NCBI GenBank assembly: GCA_044450465.1
Contig: JBIOJB010000044.1
Coordinates: 1-24,367, forward strand
DNA: 24,367 bases
Source of the DNA: JBIOJB01 sp044450465
Lineage (GTDB): Bacteria; Chloroflexota; Dormibacteria; Dormibacterales; Dormibacteraceae
Reading direction: 5' to 3'
The translations under genes and the position numbers were made by a program. This document shows, piece by piece, positions 23,129-24,367 of the stretch (position 1 is its first letter; each line of letters starts with the position of its first letter). The notes beneath the pieces are model-generated. The model saw only the letters and a list, made by a program, of their open reading frames with translations, searched no databases and was not told where the DNA came from.

Positions 23129-24267
23129 GGGGCCGCCAGAGCCAGGCTGGATACGACACGCTCGAACTGCGCGCCAACGTGGCTCCAGCTGAACTTCGCC
23201 CCGTGCTCCAGTGCGTTTCGGGAAAGGCGGTCGTATAAATCCTCGTCAGTAAGCAGCTGCATGATCCGGTCCGAAAGAGCGGCCGGGTCACCGAAGGGAT
23301 AGCGGAGACCGTTGTACCCGTCCCGGACGGCTCCCTCGGGCACGCCCGTGCTGGCGATGACCGGAATGCCCAGGGCGTTCGCCTCGACCGCGACGATTCC
23401 AAACCCTTCCACGGCGGACGTGATGACGAGGATGCGTGAGCGCAGCATCAGGTCGCGTTTCTCGTCGTCGGTCAGGTCGAAGCGAAAGTCAACGCTGCCC
23501 TCGATGCCCAACCGAACGGCCAGATCCCGGAGCTCCTTCTCGTAAACCATGTCGTCGCGGCGCCCGGCGATCGTGAGGCGGGCGCCCGGGACCTGCTTGA
23601 CGACCTCGGCCATGGCTTGAATCGCGTCGTGCGGGAACTTGTAGCGCCGCAGCTTGCCGAGCCACAGGATCGACGGGTCCGAAGTGGGCTTCCGGTCGCC
23701 GTCCCGCAACCACTCGTCGCGAATGCTCACGGGCACCACGAAGATGTTGGCCGGCTTGAACCCGATCTTGGGAAAGGCCTGCCGCCATTCTTCGGTCCCA
23801 GCGCGAACCAGGGTGTTGCGATGCACCCACGCCGCAACCCGCTCGAGGAGGTTGAGCGGGCCGTTGAGAAGCTTTGGGTACTGCACGGCGAACAGGTCTC
23901 GGTGGATCTGGTGCCACTCTGTGATCATCGGTTCCCGGACATAAAGCGGCGCGAGGCGGGGGACACGGGAACCGCCGAAGCCCTCGACCACCACGACGTC
24001 AAACTTGCCGCGGGCTCGAGACATGTAGTAGGTGAAGGTCCGAAACCATAGGGAATGGAGGCCGCCAAGCCGCACCACCTTGAGCCCGTCGAGAAGCTCT
24101 TCGTGCGGAGCGCCAGGATAGGCGGCTCCCACGAACGTGACGTCGTGTCCAACCGAGGCGAGGTACCGCGCGTTCTCCCACAAGGTCATGTCGCCGCCGG
24201 TCGTCGCAGGGTGATACCAATCCCGCGAGGCGAGGAACAAAACCTTGAGCCTCGCGCCGGCCGTCAT
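23125..24267 (-). CDS. GT4-family glycosyltransferase
   Basis: This 380-residue cytoplasmic enzyme has the GT-B two-domain layout. The N-terminal domain holds the acceptor side (LKVLFLASRD start, GGD loop at 24-26). The C-terminal domain has the donor site: ILWLGKLRRYK (200-210, phosphate-binding G204/K205) and the E-x7-E signature EGFGIVAVE (287-295) followed by GIPVIAS. Family members transfer hexoses from nucleotide sugars with retention. The acceptor is likely a lipid-linked glycan precursor of the operon, but the sugar cannot be told. It is the first gene of the right operon, starting at ATG 24267 without an obvious ribosome binding site; its stop overlaps the next start by GTGA. Only 100 bases upstream are in the window, and no promoter motif was convincing. 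Confidence 0.95.
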   Translation of the reverse strand: MTAGARLKVLFLASRDWYHPATTGGDMTLWENARYLASVGHDVTFVGAAYPGAPHEELLDGLKVVRLGGLHSLWFRTFTYYMSRARGKFDVVVVEGFGGSRVPRLAPLYVREPMITEWHQIHRDLFAVQYPKLLNGPLNLLERVAAWVHRNTLVRAGTEEWRQAFPKIGFKPANIFVVPVSIRDEWLRDGDRKPTSDPSILWLGKLRRYKFPHDAIQAMAEVVKQVPGARLTIAGRRDDMVYEKELRDLAVRLGIEGSVDFRFDLTDDEKRDLMLRSRILVITSAVEGFGIVAVEANALGIPVIASTGVPEGAVRDGYNGLRYPFGDPAALSDRIMQLLTDEDLYDRLSRNALEHGAKFSWSHVGAQFERVVSSLALAAP

Positions 24268-24367
24268 AGGCGCGGGTGGGACATCCTGCGATGCGCGAGT
24301 AGGGAGGTCCGGTTGGCTACTTATCTGGACTTACCCGCGTGGGCTGACTGTCGGCGACCGGCTTAGT
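24268..24367. other. Upstream region of the right operon, window edge
   Basis: These last 100 bases precede the GT4 start and carry no coding signal that I can support. Any promoter of the seven-gene operon could be here or beyond the edge. A GATAAG stretch on the minus strand (about 24319-24324) looked like a possible -10 but lacks a -35 at the correct distance. Confidence 0.3.

Noticed and set aside
1..24367. CRISPR array, tRNA, rRNA or riboswitch
   Set aside because: No regularly spaced repeats, cloverleaf with anticodon arm, rRNA stretch or riboswitch motif was seen on reading; a covariance-model search (Infernal with Rfam) would decide.

Overview
The window is high-GC DNA carrying a surface-glycan and secreted-protein locus. 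I see no rRNA, tRNA or marker gene, so the taxon is open. GC-rich coding, frequent GTG/TTG starts, weak ribosome binding sites, many Pro/Thr-linked secreted proteins and wall-type CAP and lectin-like domains would suit a soil-type Actinomycetota, Chloroflexota or Candidatus Dormibacterota-like bacterium. That is an inference, not an assignment.

Right block (24267 to 12446, all minus strand): seven very tightly packed genes, read in this order. (1) A GT4 glycosyltransferase. (2) and (3) Two related membrane proteins, each with an outside beta-sandwich module ahead of a Gpi18/GT-C-like membrane domain. (4) and (5) Two related GT-C-like membrane proteins with a DE motif in the first loop and long C-terminal outside domains. 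(6) A small secreted protein with a single-pass C-terminal anchor. (7) GDP-mannose 4,6-dehydratase (gmd). Two junctions are GTGA stop/start overlaps and the other gaps are 4 to about 22 nt, so this is very probably one translationally coupled operon making and exporting or decorating a 6-deoxyhexose-containing surface glycan.

Centre (10842 to 12449): a plus-strand pair, a helical protein of unknown function followed by a GalE/WbpP-like NAD-dependent sugar epimerase, runs head-on into gmd with overlapping stop codons. The epimerase has no ATG, GTG or TTG start ahead of its nucleotide-binding motif. Divergent from this pair is a two-domain ABM-fold protein followed by a strong hairpin terminator.

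Left block (about 10090 to 302, minus strand): a secreted two-repeat protein related to protein (6) above; an O-antigen ligase/polymerase-like protein with TPR tail; a membrane-anchored protein of unknown function; a secreted CAP protein fused to a lectin-like beta-propeller; a membrane protein fused to a spermidine-synthase-like domain, which carries an in-frame palindromic insert; and one more GT-C-like membrane protein coupled to it. The block ends in a hairpin.

Left edge (1 to about 213): the 5' end of an IS-type transposase and its repeat-bearing terminus, reading out of the window.

Taken together, the cytoplasmic sugar-nucleotide enzymes (gmd, epimerase), the GT4 transferase, several lipid-sugar-dependent GT-C-type membrane enzymes and the O-antigen-ligase-like protein form most of a glycan assembly line. 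The anchored and lectin-like secreted proteins could bind or organise the product at the surface. No initiating phosphoglycosyltransferase, flippase or ABC exporter lies in the window, so the locus probably continues beyond it.
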